DNA of 64,000 bases from Pectobacterium wasabiae CFBP 3304 (GCF_001742185.1 NZ_CP015750.1:3906001-3970000), one strand, 5' to 3'; shown: positions 28,558-38,045, counted from the stretch's first letter. Notes: a model not told the origin generated them from the sequence alone. Translations and numbers: made by a program.

Positions 28558-31311
28558 TTATTCACCTCCCTGATAACTGTATTGACTGAATGCGCGTGAC
28601 CGTGCCGCCCGTTCTCGCTGTTCAAGCTGGCGTGTGACTTCTTGCGCGATGTCCTGCGCACTCTGGCCGGGCTGGGCAACAATGCTAATCGGCGCGTGAA
28701 TGCTGATGGGCGACGATGCCGTACTGGCCTGAACTGGCGGCGCTATCGGGCGATAGGCTGACATGTTCATGGCAGCAGACGCCATCGCGGCGGTGTGACG
28801 GCGGCTGGTGACATTGACTGGCCCTTCAACGATTTCCGGGCCATGTTCGCCGACGACGGCAAACTCTCCCAGCTTGATCCCGCCGCCGTTGTCACGTACA
28901 CCGCTGTAGCGGGCTTCAATCGCCTTTGCGTCGTTGCCCTGTGGGGTTGGTGCGTTACTGACGCCAGCTTGTAACGCGGCGGCTTCCTTCGGCGGCATGA
29001 TATTTTCAGCAGTCGGAAGCTTCTTTGATTTCTCATCAACTAGCCCCAGTTTTTCCAGCAGCCACGACACGCCGGATATCAATGATTTCATCGGTATCGT
29101 TGCGATATCCAGCCCATTAGCCAGCATCTCTCCGAACCGTTTCCCCATATTGGCCGCGCCGTCCAGCTCTGCGGCAGTGGATTTGACCGGCGTCAGAAGG
29201 TCACCGAACCAGCCAAACAACGCCTTTATTTTGTCGCCTATCCACGTAAAGACAGGCTGTAACGGCTCGAATGCGGCGATGATAGGCGCACTGGCCGCAA
29301 CAAATCCCTCAACCACACCACCGATAAACGCCTTGATGGGTTCCCAATACTTCCAGATAAGCAGCGCACCGCCGACAATGGCCGCGACAACCAGCCCAAC
29401 CGGGGACAGTAGGACGCCTAACGCGCTGCCAATAAACATGAACCCGGTGCGCAACAGTGCCAGCGGTGACGTAAACAGCCACATCAGCACCCGGCCAAAA
29501 CCCGACATGGCACCCCGGATAACCGTCAACGGGTTACCGAGCGCCCCGAATCCGGCACTCAGAAACCCCGCCCCAGCGACCAAGGCATTAATCCCCCCCA
29601 TGACAGGCCATGCAACCAGCCCGATCCCGCCCAGCACCGTAATCAATGCCGTTGCCGCGCCAGCCACCATCACAATCTGGTGCGCTAATTCGGGGTTGGC
29701 TTTCACCCATTCATTAACCCGGTTCAGCCAGGCGGTGGCGCTTTGCGTGAGTTTACGTAGTATGCCGTCGTCGTCATTGAACAGGTTAAAGCGCAGGCTG
29801 GCCATCGCCCCGCGCAGCCGTCCGATATCGCCTTCGAGGTTATCGCGTAGGGTATCGCCCATGCGGTCAGCCGCTCCGGACACATCCCCCAGCTTATTTT
29901 CGGTTCCGGCCAGCGCGGTCAAAAATTTCGGTATCTGGTCAATCGACAGGTCTTCAATCGGCGTACCAAACAGCGCGATGGCCGCATTGGCACGCTCTGC
30001 CGGGTCTTTGATTTTCAGCAGCCCGGTTGCGGTTTTCTGCATCGCTACCCGTGCCTTATCGCCGCCGCTGGCGATAGCGGTAGACATTTTGGCGGCATTG
30101 AGTCCGGCGGCGTCATAGGCTTCAATGCTGGCCTTTGACATGTCCGACCCGCGAATGCTGAACTCCTTCACCGCGTCGCCTGTCTTGTCCAGCGCAAACT
30201 TGCCTTGCTGCGCCATCTCCACTAACAGTGTCATCGCTTCCGATCCGCTGAATCCCATGTTGCGGAAGTGTGTCGAATACTCGTGCAGGATTTCCGGCAG
30301 TTCACCGGGCATCTGAGCGGACACCCGCTGCATCCCGGATACCATTAAATCAAACGCCTCGTCGCTGTTTTTAGCGAGGCCGTTTTTCATCATGATCGCC
30401 GCAATCTGGATACTCTCGGTTGCCTCGCCGCCGAGCGCCGCCTGCATGTCCAGCGCTTTACGCGATATCCGCGTCAGCTCGGTTTCCCCCACATCGCCCA
30501 GCGTTCCCAATGTGCTACGCACAGCGGCCACCGCGTCCGCTATCTGGGTAAGATCGTTACTCACGCCAGAGGCGTTAACCTCTTTAATGATGCGGGTGTA
30601 CTGTTTGCCGTCGGCGGCATTGCCGCCCGTCTGCGCAGCGATACGCGCACCGTGTCCATCGGCTTCAACGCTGGGCGCAATCAGGCGGCTTTCGGCATAC
30701 AGTGCCGCTGAACCGAGGCCAAATGCTGCCGCCCCGGTATTACGTACCCCGGCGGTGATGGCTTTGCCTTGCTCATAACGCTTGTTGACCGCGTTCAGCT
30801 TTTCCTGTTGCTGACTCACACGCGCCAGCGCTGCCCGCTGTCGGTTCAACGTGTCCGTAGCGCCAGCGATATTCGTTCTAAGCTGGCGCTCTGCGGCAGA
30901 CAGATTACGCGTATCGATGCCGGCGGCACGCAGTGCGCTGCGCTGGTTCTGCACGGACAGCCGCAGGCGGTTTTGCTGGGTCTGTAATTCAGCCGCTTTT
31001 TGGCGTGCCTCTTCCAGTGCCTTGGTTTGGGCGCGAGTGGGGTTAGCGGTATTGCGAAACGCCACCGCCAGTGCAGCAGCGTCGGCCTTGGCTTTTTCCA
31101 GCGCCCGGCCTGTGCTTGCCAGTTGGGCGCTGGTTTTTCTGAATCCCTCAATGCGCTTGGCCTGTGCTTCCAGCGTTTTCAACTGCGTTTGTGAACCCTG
31201 AATTTCACCCGAAAGTGTTCGCGCCGCATTTTGCACGGCACGAAACGGGCGCGTCGCCTGATCGACGGCGCGCAACAATACGCTGAGTTGTAGACTGTTA
31301 CTCATTGGCAT
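28558..31311 (-). CDS. T: tail tape measure protein gpT
   Basis: This 917-residue tape measure protein sets tail length. The N-terminal third is a long alpha-helical coiled coil (SLQLSVLLRAVDQATRPFRA onward), and hydrophobic segments in the middle (about residues 560-660) fit membrane penetration during DNA ejection. The TP901-type tape measure core is present. The start overlaps the end of E', as in P2. Confidence 0.93.
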   Translation of the reverse strand: MPMSNSLQLSVLLRAVDQATRPFRAVQNAARTLSGEIQGSQTQLKTLEAQAKRIEGFRKTSAQLASTGRALEKAKADAAALAVAFRNTANPTRAQTKALEEARQKAAELQTQQNRLRLSVQNQRSALRAAGIDTRNLSAAERQLRTNIAGATDTLNRQRAALARVSQQQEKLNAVNKRYEQGKAITAGVRNTGAAAFGLGSAALYAESRLIAPSVEADGHGARIAAQTGGNAADGKQYTRIIKEVNASGVSNDLTQIADAVAAVRSTLGTLGDVGETELTRISRKALDMQAALGGEATESIQIAAIMMKNGLAKNSDEAFDLMVSGMQRVSAQMPGELPEILHEYSTHFRNMGFSGSEAMTLLVEMAQQGKFALDKTGDAVKEFSIRGSDMSKASIEAYDAAGLNAAKMSTAIASGGDKARVAMQKTATGLLKIKDPAERANAAIALFGTPIEDLSIDQIPKFLTALAGTENKLGDVSGAADRMGDTLRDNLEGDIGRLRGAMASLRFNLFNDDDGILRKLTQSATAWLNRVNEWVKANPELAHQIVMVAGAATALITVLGGIGLVAWPVMGGINALVAGAGFLSAGFGALGNPLTVIRGAMSGFGRVLMWLFTSPLALLRTGFMFIGSALGVLLSPVGLVVAAIVGGALLIWKYWEPIKAFIGGVVEGFVAASAPIIAAFEPLQPVFTWIGDKIKALFGWFGDLLTPVKSTAAELDGAANMGKRFGEMLANGLDIATIPMKSLISGVSWLLEKLGLVDEKSKKLPTAENIMPPKEAAALQAGVSNAPTPQGNDAKAIEARYSGVRDNGGGIKLGEFAVVGEHGPEIVEGPVNVTSRRHTAAMASAAMNMSAYRPIAPPVQASTASSPISIHAPISIVAQPGQSAQDIAQEVTRQLEQRERAARSRAFSQYSYQGGE

Positions 31312-31728
31312 GTCCGCTACGTTTGAGCGCTTTATCGCGCCACAGGATCAACTCGGTGAGGCTCATCGGGTACAGCTCTGATGGCGGCCAGTGAAAAATC
31401 ACGGCGATATCCGCCATCAGTTCATCTACTGTCAGGCTTCGGGGTAGGTTTCCTGTTGCGATTTCGGCGTCAAAAAACCGATCACCTTGCCCGCGATGGC
31501 AATCATATCCGGCAGCTCCATGCGGGTGATTTCTGCTTCGGTCAGCGCGGGGAGGGTCATACGCGGCAGCACTTTAATCATGGCGTCTACGTCAGACCCC
31601 GCCAGCGCCGCCAGACTGACGCCGCGCAGCGTTCCGGCGGTAGGTTTAATCAGGGTGACCGTCTCGATCAGGGTGTCGCCGCGTTTGATGGGGGTTTCCA
31701 GCGTTACAACGTTGTCGTCTTTGTTCAT
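31298..31728 (-). CDS. E': frameshift product gpE+E'
   Basis: A -1 frameshift on T-TTT-TTG (minus strand, 31477-31471) extends gpE into an overlapping frame. The result is a 143-residue fusion whose new tail reads FFDAEIATGNLPRSLTVDEL and ends in LKRSGHANE, with its stop just inside gene T. The heptamer and layout are those known for P2. The extension has its own coding sense and no stop until the T start, which supports real expression. Confidence 0.88.
31432..31728 (-). CDS. E: tail assembly chaperone gpE
   Basis: This is the 98-residue product of P2 gene E, ending ...KSQQETYPEA. ATG 31728 follows a GAGGCAAC ribosome-binding site. It acts as an assembly chaperone for the tape measure with its frameshifted longer form. 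The P2-type slippery heptamer TTTTTTG lies near its end (31471-31477). Confidence 0.92.
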   Translation of the reverse strand: MNKDDNVVTLETPIKRGDTLIETVTLIKPTAGTLRGVSLAALAGSDVDAMIKVLPRMTLPALTEAEITRMELPDMIAIAGKVIGFLTPKSQQETYPEA

Positions 31729-31795
31729 GATGTTGCCTCTGTGTTCAGATAAAAAATAGAAAGAAGACGGCCAGCACGGGGCTGACCAGACAGGG

Positions 31796-32317
31796 TTACA
31801 CCAGACCAATTGCCCGGCGGTGCTGCTCCAGACGATCAACGCCCATAACACGTTCAATCATGTTGATGGTGTCAATCTCGATCATCTCTTTGCCGTCAAT
31901 GGTCAACTTGTAATAGGTGCATTGGGTGGAAATCTTGGTTTCGGTATCTTCACCTTCTTTGCTTTCGCCGCCGTCGATCTCCTTATGACGGCCGCGCATC
32001 ACCACTTCAACAGCGGCAACTTCCCCGGTATCGTCACGCTGGTACGCCCCACTGAAACGCAGCAGCACCGCATCAATGCCCGGTGCGGCGTACTGGCTCC
32101 ACAGGGTTTCGTCAGCAAAGCCGTCCAGCGTAAACTCCATCGCCAGCGCGTCATCATCCAGACCAAAATCAATCGGCGCGCTGCCGGGCATTCCAGCGCC
32201 GCGATAGTTCTCCAGCTTGCGCGTGAGCTTGGGCAAGGTAACGGCAGTCGCTACGCCCATGTAGCTCATACCGGCATTAAACAGGTTCATCATTTTCAGT
32301 TTGCGAGGCAGTGCCAT
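31796..32317 (-). CDS. FII: major tail tube protein gpFII
   Basis: This 173-residue inner tail tube protein of P2-type contractile tails begins MALPRKLKMMNLFNAGMSYM, nearly identical to P2 FII. It follows the sheath gene FI by 12 nt and shares its operon. Confidence 0.94.
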   Translation of the reverse strand: MALPRKLKMMNLFNAGMSYMGVATAVTLPKLTRKLENYRGAGMPGSAPIDFGLDDDALAMEFTLDGFADETLWSQYAAPGIDAVLLRFSGAYQRDDTGEVAAVEVVMRGRHKEIDGGESKEGEDTETKISTQCTYYKLTIDGKEMIEIDTINMIERVMGVDRLEQHRRAIGLV

Positions 32318-32329
32318 AGCGCTAGCTCC

Positions 32330-33499
32330 TTAGCTATTGACCGACGCGGCCATATTCACCAGATATTTATCGGTGATGCGCTGGCGCAGGGTGAGATTTT
32401 CCAGAGGGGGAACGGGGGTATAGTCGTAATCGATATACAGTTTCCCCGCTTTGAGCGTGTCTTTATCGTTCGCGGTTTCATCGAACCAGCAATCGGCATC
32501 AATAATGTAGCCGCCCGTTTTCAGCTCGCGGAACTTGGCTTTGATACCATCGATAATGTCTTTGATAAGCGTTGGCGTAACGGGCTTGTCGACTGCCCAC
32601 ATGTGCGCCTCGGCTATGGTATCGGCCAGCACCTGCGCGGTGCGGGTGTAGTTCTCAAACAGGAACAGCGGATCGTCAGAACAGGTACGGTTACCCCAGA
32701 AGCGGAAGCCGTCTTTACGAACCAGCGTGGTGACGCCTGCCTGATTCAGCAGATCCGCATCCGTTCCCGGTGCTTGTAAATCCCAATACACCGACGCGCT
32801 GATGCCCGTCACGCCGTTCACGCCGACGTTAGACAGGGTTTTATGCCAGCCTGTATCCTGGTCGATTTTGGCACGCAACCCCAAAGCGCGTGCGGTCGCA
32901 TACGCCGTGGTGCTGGCGTTGGCCGTGGTGTCCCACGCGATAAAGTCCGGCCAGATCACCATCAGTTCGCGTTGGTTGAAATTCTCACGGTAGTTGATGG
33001 CATCCGACAGGGTTTTGCAGCCCCATGCGCTGACGTAACCGAATGCACGCAGCGACTGACAGATGGAGGCTAACGCGGTGGCAACGGGTAACGAGTCCAG
33101 TCCCGGCGCACCGAGAATGCGCGGCTTCACGCCCGTTACCGACATGGCATCTAACAGGGCTTTCATCCCGGTATATTTGCCGTTTTCGTCACTGCCGCCG
33201 ATCACATTGCTGATGGTTTCGGCCTCGTCTTTGCCCTCGGCCACTCGCACCACAATGGTGACGGGCTTTGACTGATCGGCGATGGCTAACAGGGCAGCGG
33301 CCAGCGTGCCTTTTTTCCCGGCCTTGCCAGCGGCAGACAACACATTGGTAATCAGTACCGGGGTATTGAGCGGAAAGGTAGCCGCGTCGGCATCAGGCGC
33401 GGTACACACCATGCCGATAATCGCGGTGGAAACGGTGGAAATAACGCGCGTGCCGTCGTTGACTTCGACGACCTGCACGCCGTGGTGAAAATCACTCAT
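32330..33499 (-). CDS. FI: tail sheath protein gpFI
   Basis: This 389-residue contractile sheath protein starts at MSDFHHGVQVVEVNDGTR (ATG 33499), close to P2 FI (396 residues). The conserved handshake and core segments include WGCKTLSDAINYRENFNQRE and the C-terminal YDYTPVPPLENLTLRQRITD. It is the first gene of the operon FI-FII-E-T-U-D-ogr. A late-promoter element lies 69-91 bp upstream. Confidence 0.94.
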   Translation of the reverse strand: MSDFHHGVQVVEVNDGTRVISTVSTAIIGMVCTAPDADAATFPLNTPVLITNVLSAAGKAGKKGTLAAALLAIADQSKPVTIVVRVAEGKDEAETISNVIGGSDENGKYTGMKALLDAMSVTGVKPRILGAPGLDSLPVATALASICQSLRAFGYVSAWGCKTLSDAINYRENFNQRELMVIWPDFIAWDTTANASTTAYATARALGLRAKIDQDTGWHKTLSNVGVNGVTGISASVYWDLQAPGTDADLLNQAGVTTLVRKDGFRFWGNRTCSDDPLFLFENYTRTAQVLADTIAEAHMWAVDKPVTPTLIKDIIDGIKAKFRELKTGGYIIDADCWFDETANDKDTLKAGKLYIDYDYTPVPPLENLTLRQRITDKYLVNMAASVNS

Positions 33500-33567
33500 C
33501 AGGCTCACTCCAGTGAAATAGGCAGGGTTATTGTGTTGTGTAAGCAATGAGGGCGCATCTTGTTGCT

Positions 33568-33590
33568 GTTTGGCTAGCGCTGGGACAACA
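33568..33590 (-). promoter_or_regulatory. probable Ogr-dependent late promoter element for FI
   Basis: On the minus strand TGTTGTCCCAGCGCTAGCCA matches the element before O (TGTTGTGCCAGCGGTTAGCG) at 16 of 20 bases, and at the same distance from the start codon (69-91 versus 71-94 bp). The rest of the 33500-33719 gap shows nothing coding. Confidence 0.65.
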
Positions 33591-33719
33591 GGAAGCTATT
33601 TATTTGACTTTCGGCTCCCCATAACCACAAAAAATGATAGGAAAAAAAATGACATAACTATATCCTGATGGAATTATTACTATATATTTCGGTTGTTTAC
33701 GATTTCTTGAGGGAATTTA

Positions 33720-34480
33720 ATGTATCCTTTTCAATTCAGATGGACAAAGTGCCATGAAGATTTTTGTATCTCTGAAAATATTTTTCTTCAGCATGTCATG
33801 GTGACAAAAGGTGTATATAAAACCCGCAACCTTTTTCGGTTTGAAAAGGGAAAAAAATCAATATGTTTTGTGATGTTTGGGTTGAACCCTTTTCGACTAT
33901 GCCAGCGAAAGGCTTCTGTTCAATGGGAACCTTTTCCTACGCAGTGGGTTATTTACCACCGGAACTGAAAGTAGGAAGGTTTTGCAGCATTGCTCAGGGG
34001 GTTTCCATTATGGGGGTTAGCCACCCCATGAATCGATTTACAACACACCCTATGACCTATGATAATGATTTTGTGATTAAATCTGGCATAAAGGGATGTG
34101 AAGAATTTGACGATAAGTTGCCTTTGCCCATTATCGGCCACGATGTATGGATTGGTGGAAATGTGGTTTTAAAAGGAGGCATTACCATCGGGCATGGCGC
34201 GGTTATCGGTGCTAACTCTATCGTGACAAAAGATGTCCCTCCCTATGCTGTCGTTGCTGGCATTCCAGCCAAAATCATCCGTTTTAGGTTTGAAAATGAC
34301 ATCATTCATAAGCTCTTGGAACTTGAATGGTGGAACTATAAACCGTCAGATATCCCAGCGCATGAAAAGAGTATAGGTGAGTTTATAAAAGCAATTGAAA
34401 CAAGCGTTGGTAGTAATGAAATAAAACCACACGAATATAAAAAAATAAACCTCTCTGAAATATTCAAATCACTTTGTTAA
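33720..34480 (+). CDS. hexapeptide O-acetyltransferase read through a -1 shift at a poly-A slip site
   Basis: Two overlapping frames together encode a 253-residue CatB-like (xenobiotic/O-acetyl) transferase. Frame 1 (33720-33857, 46 codons) has a strong ribosome-binding site (GAGGGA) and runs into A-AAA-AAA at 33851-33857. A -1 shift there gives ...EKGKKINMFCDVWVEPF and continues to 34480. The second frame holds the left-handed beta-helix repeats (VGRFCSIAQGVSIMG, IIGHDVWIGGNVVLKGGITI, VIGANSIVTKDVP) and the catalytic His region SHPMNRFTTHPM. An internal ATG at 33863 has only a weak ribosome-binding site. It could modify O-antigen or another surface glycan in lysogens (inference). AT-rich cargo lying at the P2 Z/fun position. 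The shift could instead be a 1-base deletion or a base-calling error. Confidence 0.75.
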
Positions 34481-34483
34481 AAA

Positions 34484-34509
34484 ATATGGCTCTCACTTGA
34501 GAGCCATAT
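34484..34509. terminator. bidirectional terminator after the acetyltransferase
   Basis: The stem ATATGGCTCTC / GAGAGCCATAT with a 4-nt loop is flanked by A-rich sequence. It lies between convergent genes. Confidence 0.8.
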
Positions 34510-34511
34510 CA

Positions 34512-34724
34512 TCACCGCGGTTCAATAGGCCATATTATTTTTTCAGGAAATCCTTCTTGCTCTGTAATATTGCGCAAATTTTGTCGATAAGTTGACCATG
34601 CGGCCTTATCAAATGGTGAATCCGTCGCCATCTTTCCATCAGAGGAACTTAAACGTTCATCGCGTTGTTTACGCACCTGCCCGGCAAGAAACTGCCGATG
34701 TTTTTCTGCATTAATCTTGATCAT
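34512..34724 (-). CDS. tail fibre assembly chaperone-like protein
   Basis: This 70-residue protein has a C-terminal motif (WSTYRQNLRNITEQEGFP, then EKIIWPIEP) typical of phage tail assembly chaperones (Phage_tail_APC type), found after fibre genes. ATG 34724 has a GGGGGA ribosome-binding site. The start overlaps the end of the gene upstream, so the pair is probably translated together. It takes the place of P2 gene G. Confidence 0.75.
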   Translation of the reverse strand: MIKINAEKHRQFLAGQVRKQRDERLSSSDGKMATDSPFDKAAWSTYRQNLRNITEQEGFPEKIIWPIEPR

Positions 34725-34932
34725 ATGTTCCCCCAATGCCGGAAGGCGCAACGGTAGTGTCAATTTCCCATGATTCGACGGGGCTATCCATAAAAGCGCT
34801 GATATCCATCACCCAGAATGGTACTCCGACAGGTACATCTTTTTTCCCAATGTCTGTAGCACTCAATCCAAAACCGGTATTGGGATCGAGAATTGCTACA
34901 CCATCATCACCTTGGTAAATAACTCTTATCAT
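34711..34932 (-). CDS. small protein between tail fibre and chaperone, function unknown
   Basis: This 73-residue acidic protein (MIRVIYQGDDGVAILDPNTG) overlaps the fibre gene stop by 4 nt (ATGA) and the chaperone start by 14 nt. Such tight coupling suggests a role in fibre folding or attachment. I recognise no domain. Confidence 0.65.
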   Translation of the reverse strand: MIRVIYQGDDGVAILDPNTGFGLSATDIGKKDVPVGVPFWVMDISAFMDSPVESWEIDTTVAPSGIGGTYDQD

Positions 34933-36536
34933 GATGCTCCTCCAAAAATAGCGATTGAGCACTGCGTTGTATCAAATGTCCCATTTCCACCACGCACAAT
35001 AACTCTTACACTGTTGATATCTTTTTTTGTAGCATCACCCAGCCCACTATTACTGTTATTCAATATTGCTGCTCCCCCATTCCCGGTATAGGCACCATCA
35101 CCGATACCGCATAACACGGCATAGTTGTTATTTTTCATAGGAGTGGCAAAATTTATTGTATATATCCCTGTAGACTCACGAACAACAGAGCTCACGTTGT
35201 ATGAGTCACGAATAGTGGCTGAATTAACGCCACCAAAGTTAACCCACGCAGTACAGTTTTGTTTCCCTGATAAAGCCACTGAAACTTTGCTATCTGCTTC
35301 AGCCTTGGTATAAGCCCCGACATCGGCAGCACCCAGCGTAATATCTGCCGTTAGCGCTTTACCGTTGACAGTACGGCCAGACGGCACGCGGCCATTGGCA
35401 TTCGTATTGGCGTTAGCCGCTGCGGTGGCGGCATTGTTCGCGGCAGTTGTTGCAGCGGCAACGCGGGTATCGGTCTCGGCTTTAGTATAGGCACCGACAT
35501 CCCCCGCACCCAGCACGATATCTGCCGACAGCGCTTTACCGTTAACGGCGCGCCCTGATGGTACGCGGCCACTGGCGTTCGTGTTGGCGTTAGTCGCTGC
35601 GGTGGCGGCATTATTGGCTGCGGTGGTCGCTGCGGCGACGCGGGTATCCGTTTCGGCTTTGGTATACGCGCCCACTTCCCCCGCACTCAGCGTAATATCA
35701 GCAGATAGCGCCTTGCCATTGACAGTGCGCCCGGACGGCACACGGCCATTGGCGTTGGTATTCGCGCTAGCGGCAGCGGCGGCGGCATTGTTAGCGGTAA
35801 CCGCGACAACAGACACGGCGGTATCGGTTTCGAGTTTGGTATAGGCTCCCACATCTCCGGCACCCAGCGTAATGTCAGCGGTCAGCGCCTTACCGTTAAC
35901 CTTGCGGCCAGACGGCACGCGCCCATTGGCATTATCCACCGCAGCTTTCACCGCTTTCGGGGTTGCGGCCAACACCTCGCTGTCGCTGTTTGTCGCGCTG
36001 CTCAGTTGCACAAACCCCTTTACTGTCAGCGTCCCGTCTGGATGTTGGCGGCTTTTTTCGTGTGCCTCGATCACCTCATCCACATAGCCCCGCGTGGCCA
36101 GCACCACCGCTGGGTCAATTTTCAGCGTCACGGCGTCGGTGCTGCTGACAATCAGGATCATGCGCACGGTCTGAATACGTCCGCTGCCTTCCTGCAATTG
36201 CGGCTTGTACGTCTCCGGGCAGTTGGCGACAGCAATCAGATTGCCGTCGTCGTCAAACAATCCGATCTCACGTATCCAGAAGCCGCCTTCATTTTCGGGA
36301 ATGACCTGCTCGGCGATAATCTGGCTGGGGTTTTTCGGGTCAACGCTTAGCGTATTCAGTGCCGCCCGGCGTTTTTCGTTGATCAGCGTAGTTTGTGCCG
36401 GATTGGGAACGGGTAGTGAACCGCCACCATCACCGACAGCCATGCGGGTGATGTTCAGGCTGCTTCCCAGCGTGGTGGCGTTAGCCAACTTGGCCGCGCC
36501 GATGTTCGTTAACAGGGCAAAATAGGTTGCGCTCAT
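34929..36536 (-). CDS. H: tail fibre protein gpH
   Basis: This 535-residue fibre has a P2 gpH-type N-terminal baseplate-attachment domain (MSATYFALLTNIGAAKLANA to about residue 160). The shaft is built of 59-residue tandem repeats (units contain VPSGRTVNGKALSADITL and GAYTKAETDTRVAAATTAAN), and the C-terminal receptor-binding domain ends IAIFGGAS. The C-terminal domain would set host range. It is preceded by I and J in the V-W-J-I-H operon. Confidence 0.92.
   Translation of the reverse strand: MSATYFALLTNIGAAKLANATTLGSSLNITRMAVGDGGGSLPVPNPAQTTLINEKRRAALNTLSVDPKNPSQIIAEQVIPENEGGFWIREIGLFDDDGNLIAVANCPETYKPQLQEGSGRIQTVRMILIVSSTDAVTLKIDPAVVLATRGYVDEVIEAHEKSRQHPDGTLTVKGFVQLSSATNSDSEVLAATPKAVKAAVDNANGRVPSGRKVNGKALTADITLGAGDVGAYTKLETDTAVSVVAVTANNAAAAAASANTNANGRVPSGRTVNGKALSADITLSAGEVGAYTKAETDTRVAAATTAANNAATAATNANTNASGRVPSGRAVNGKALSADIVLGAGDVGAYTKAETDTRVAAATTAANNAATAAANANTNANGRVPSGRTVNGKALTADITLGAADVGAYTKAEADSKVSVALSGKQNCTAWVNFGGVNSATIRDSYNVSSVVRESTGIYTINFATPMKNNNYAVLCGIGDGAYTGNGGAAILNNSNSGLGDATKKDINSVRVIVRGGNGTFDTTQCSIAIFGGAS
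35284..35940 (-). repeat. 177-bp tandem repeats in the fibre shaft
   Basis: Copies of the same block recur at exactly 177-bp spacing: the GGCCATTGGC-type marker is at 35390, 35567, 35744 and 35921. This corresponds to 59 residues per period. Three full periods and a partial fourth are present. Such repeats can expand or contract by recombination. Confidence 0.88.
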
Positions 36537-37144
36537 GCGGTTACGCTCATGTTGTCGATTAAATGAAGTGCTGCTCCGGTCACATCCAGACCGGACACCG
36601 TGATGCTTTCAGGAAAATAGGGGTATACCGTCAGGTCATCGCCGCCGTAAACGGTAGCGGCAACATAGGCCGCGCCCTGTGTGTCGAGGTTGATATTTAG
36701 CCCCAGCAGGTGCCGCGAGGCGGGTTTGGCGTCGGCAATCAGCCGCTCCAGCTCGTAAAAGGTTTCTTCTGTGATACCGCTATCCTGCACGCCGATGTCC
36801 AGGCGAAACGTGCCTGGCTCTCCGCCGTTCTGAAACCATTCGCTGATACGGATCAGATAACCAAACGGCTCAACGACACGACGCAGCGCACCAATCGTGC
36901 CTTTGTGGCGATGGATAAAGAACGCATCACGGATAACCTGCCGTTTCACACTCTCCGGCCATGCCTCATCCCAGCGGTCAACGGAGAACGCCCACGCCAG
37001 ATACGGCAGCAGGTGTGCCGGGCAGGTGTCCGGGTTCCACAGCAGGCGCAGGGGAACCGGTACGCGGGTAATTTCGGCGCAGGCTTTCGCGGCGACAACT
37101 TCCAGCACAGACGACCCGACAGGCAGCAGGCGGTTATCACTCAT
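36533..37144 (-). CDS. I: baseplate/tail protein gpI
   Basis: This 203-residue P2 gpI homologue (tail_P2_I family) connects the baseplate to the fibre. It contains the typical LPYLAWAFSVDRWDEAWPES segment. ATG 37144 (MSDNRLLPVGSSVLEVV) overlaps the J stop by 8 nt. It overlaps the H start by 4 nt. Confidence 0.93.
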   Translation of the reverse strand: MSDNRLLPVGSSVLEVVAAKACAEITRVPVPLRLLWNPDTCPAHLLPYLAWAFSVDRWDEAWPESVKRQVIRDAFFIHRHKGTIGALRRVVEPFGYLIRISEWFQNGGEPGTFRLDIGVQDSGITEETFYELERLIADAKPASRHLLGLNINLDTQGAAYVAATVYGGDDLTVYPYFPESITVSGLDVTGAALHLIDNMSVTA

Positions 37145-38045
37145 CGGCACCGCCCACACCCAGCCGATAGCCGGAACAGTAGGACGCCTGCGCATCGGTC
37201 AGCACGATATCAGCGGCGGGTGTCGTCAGCTCGACCCGTTGCACGCCCTCGACGTGCAGCGCAGCGTAAATCGCCGAGCGACGAATATCCCGCCCCAATC
37301 GGTGCTGCGCACTGACATAGGCTTTCAACTTCTGCTCGGCAGCGGCGCGAACAGGCTCTTTTTCCGGTCCCGGATACAGGTACAGCGTGGCGTCAATCTC
37401 ATACGCAACAATCACAGCAGATTGCACCGTGACCCGATCAGCTACCGGGCGCACGTCTTCACCGTTCAGCGCAGCGGCCACGATGGCGACCAACTCTTGG
37501 CTTGCGCTGCCGTTGCCCTCGCGTGACAGTACCGACACCGTGACGCTGGCCGGACTGGGGCTGATAACCGACACATCGGCCACACGCCCGTCGGCGCTGC
37601 GTCCGTGGTATTGGTAAGCCCCGACTGACCCGGCGACGCTCAAGCCCTCAAATGACTGTTGAATGCGCAGGCGAGAATCGCTGTCAGACTCCATCAGGGC
37701 AGGCGTGGGCGGCAACGTTGAATTGTCAGCCGGGGTAATGACCAAACGTGACACGCTGAAATTTGCGCCGAGCTGGTCGAGGTCGCCACCCTGCGCAAAC
37801 GCCACCATCACGGCGCGTGCTGCTTCATTGACGCGCTGCCGCCACAAGAGTTCACGATAGGCATTTTCCTGTAACAGCTTGACGAGCGGCTCTGATTCCA
37901 GCGTCAGCGTGCGGGCGACGGCGGCGCGCTGGTCTTCCGGGTAGAGCGACAGCAGCATGGCTTTGCGCTCGGTGTAAATTGTCTCGTAATCCAGCTCTTC
38001 CACCACGGCAGGCGCGGGAAGCTGGCTCAAATCAATCATTGCCAT
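37137..38045 (-). CDS. J: baseplate assembly protein gpJ
   Basis: This 302-residue baseplate wedge protein belongs to the P2 gpJ / Mu gp47 family. The N-terminus MIDLSQLPAPAVVEELDYET is characteristic. It forms the V-W-J-I-H operon with overlapping neighbours. Confidence 0.93.
   Translation of the reverse strand: MAMIDLSQLPAPAVVEELDYETIYTERKAMLLSLYPEDQRAAVARTLTLESEPLVKLLQENAYRELLWRQRVNEAARAVMVAFAQGGDLDQLGANFSVSRLVITPADNSTLPPTPALMESDSDSRLRIQQSFEGLSVAGSVGAYQYHGRSADGRVADVSVISPSPASVTVSVLSREGNGSASQELVAIVAAALNGEDVRPVADRVTVQSAVIVAYEIDATLYLYPGPEKEPVRAAAEQKLKAYVSAQHRLGRDIRRSAIYAALHVEGVQRVELTTPAADIVLTDAQASYCSGYRLGVGGADE

Noticed and set aside
28934..30118. 394-codon plus-strand frame opposite the tape measure gene
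   Set aside because: Ser/Pro-rich translation typical of the antisense of a GC-rich coding region; the minus-strand gpT is clearly real.
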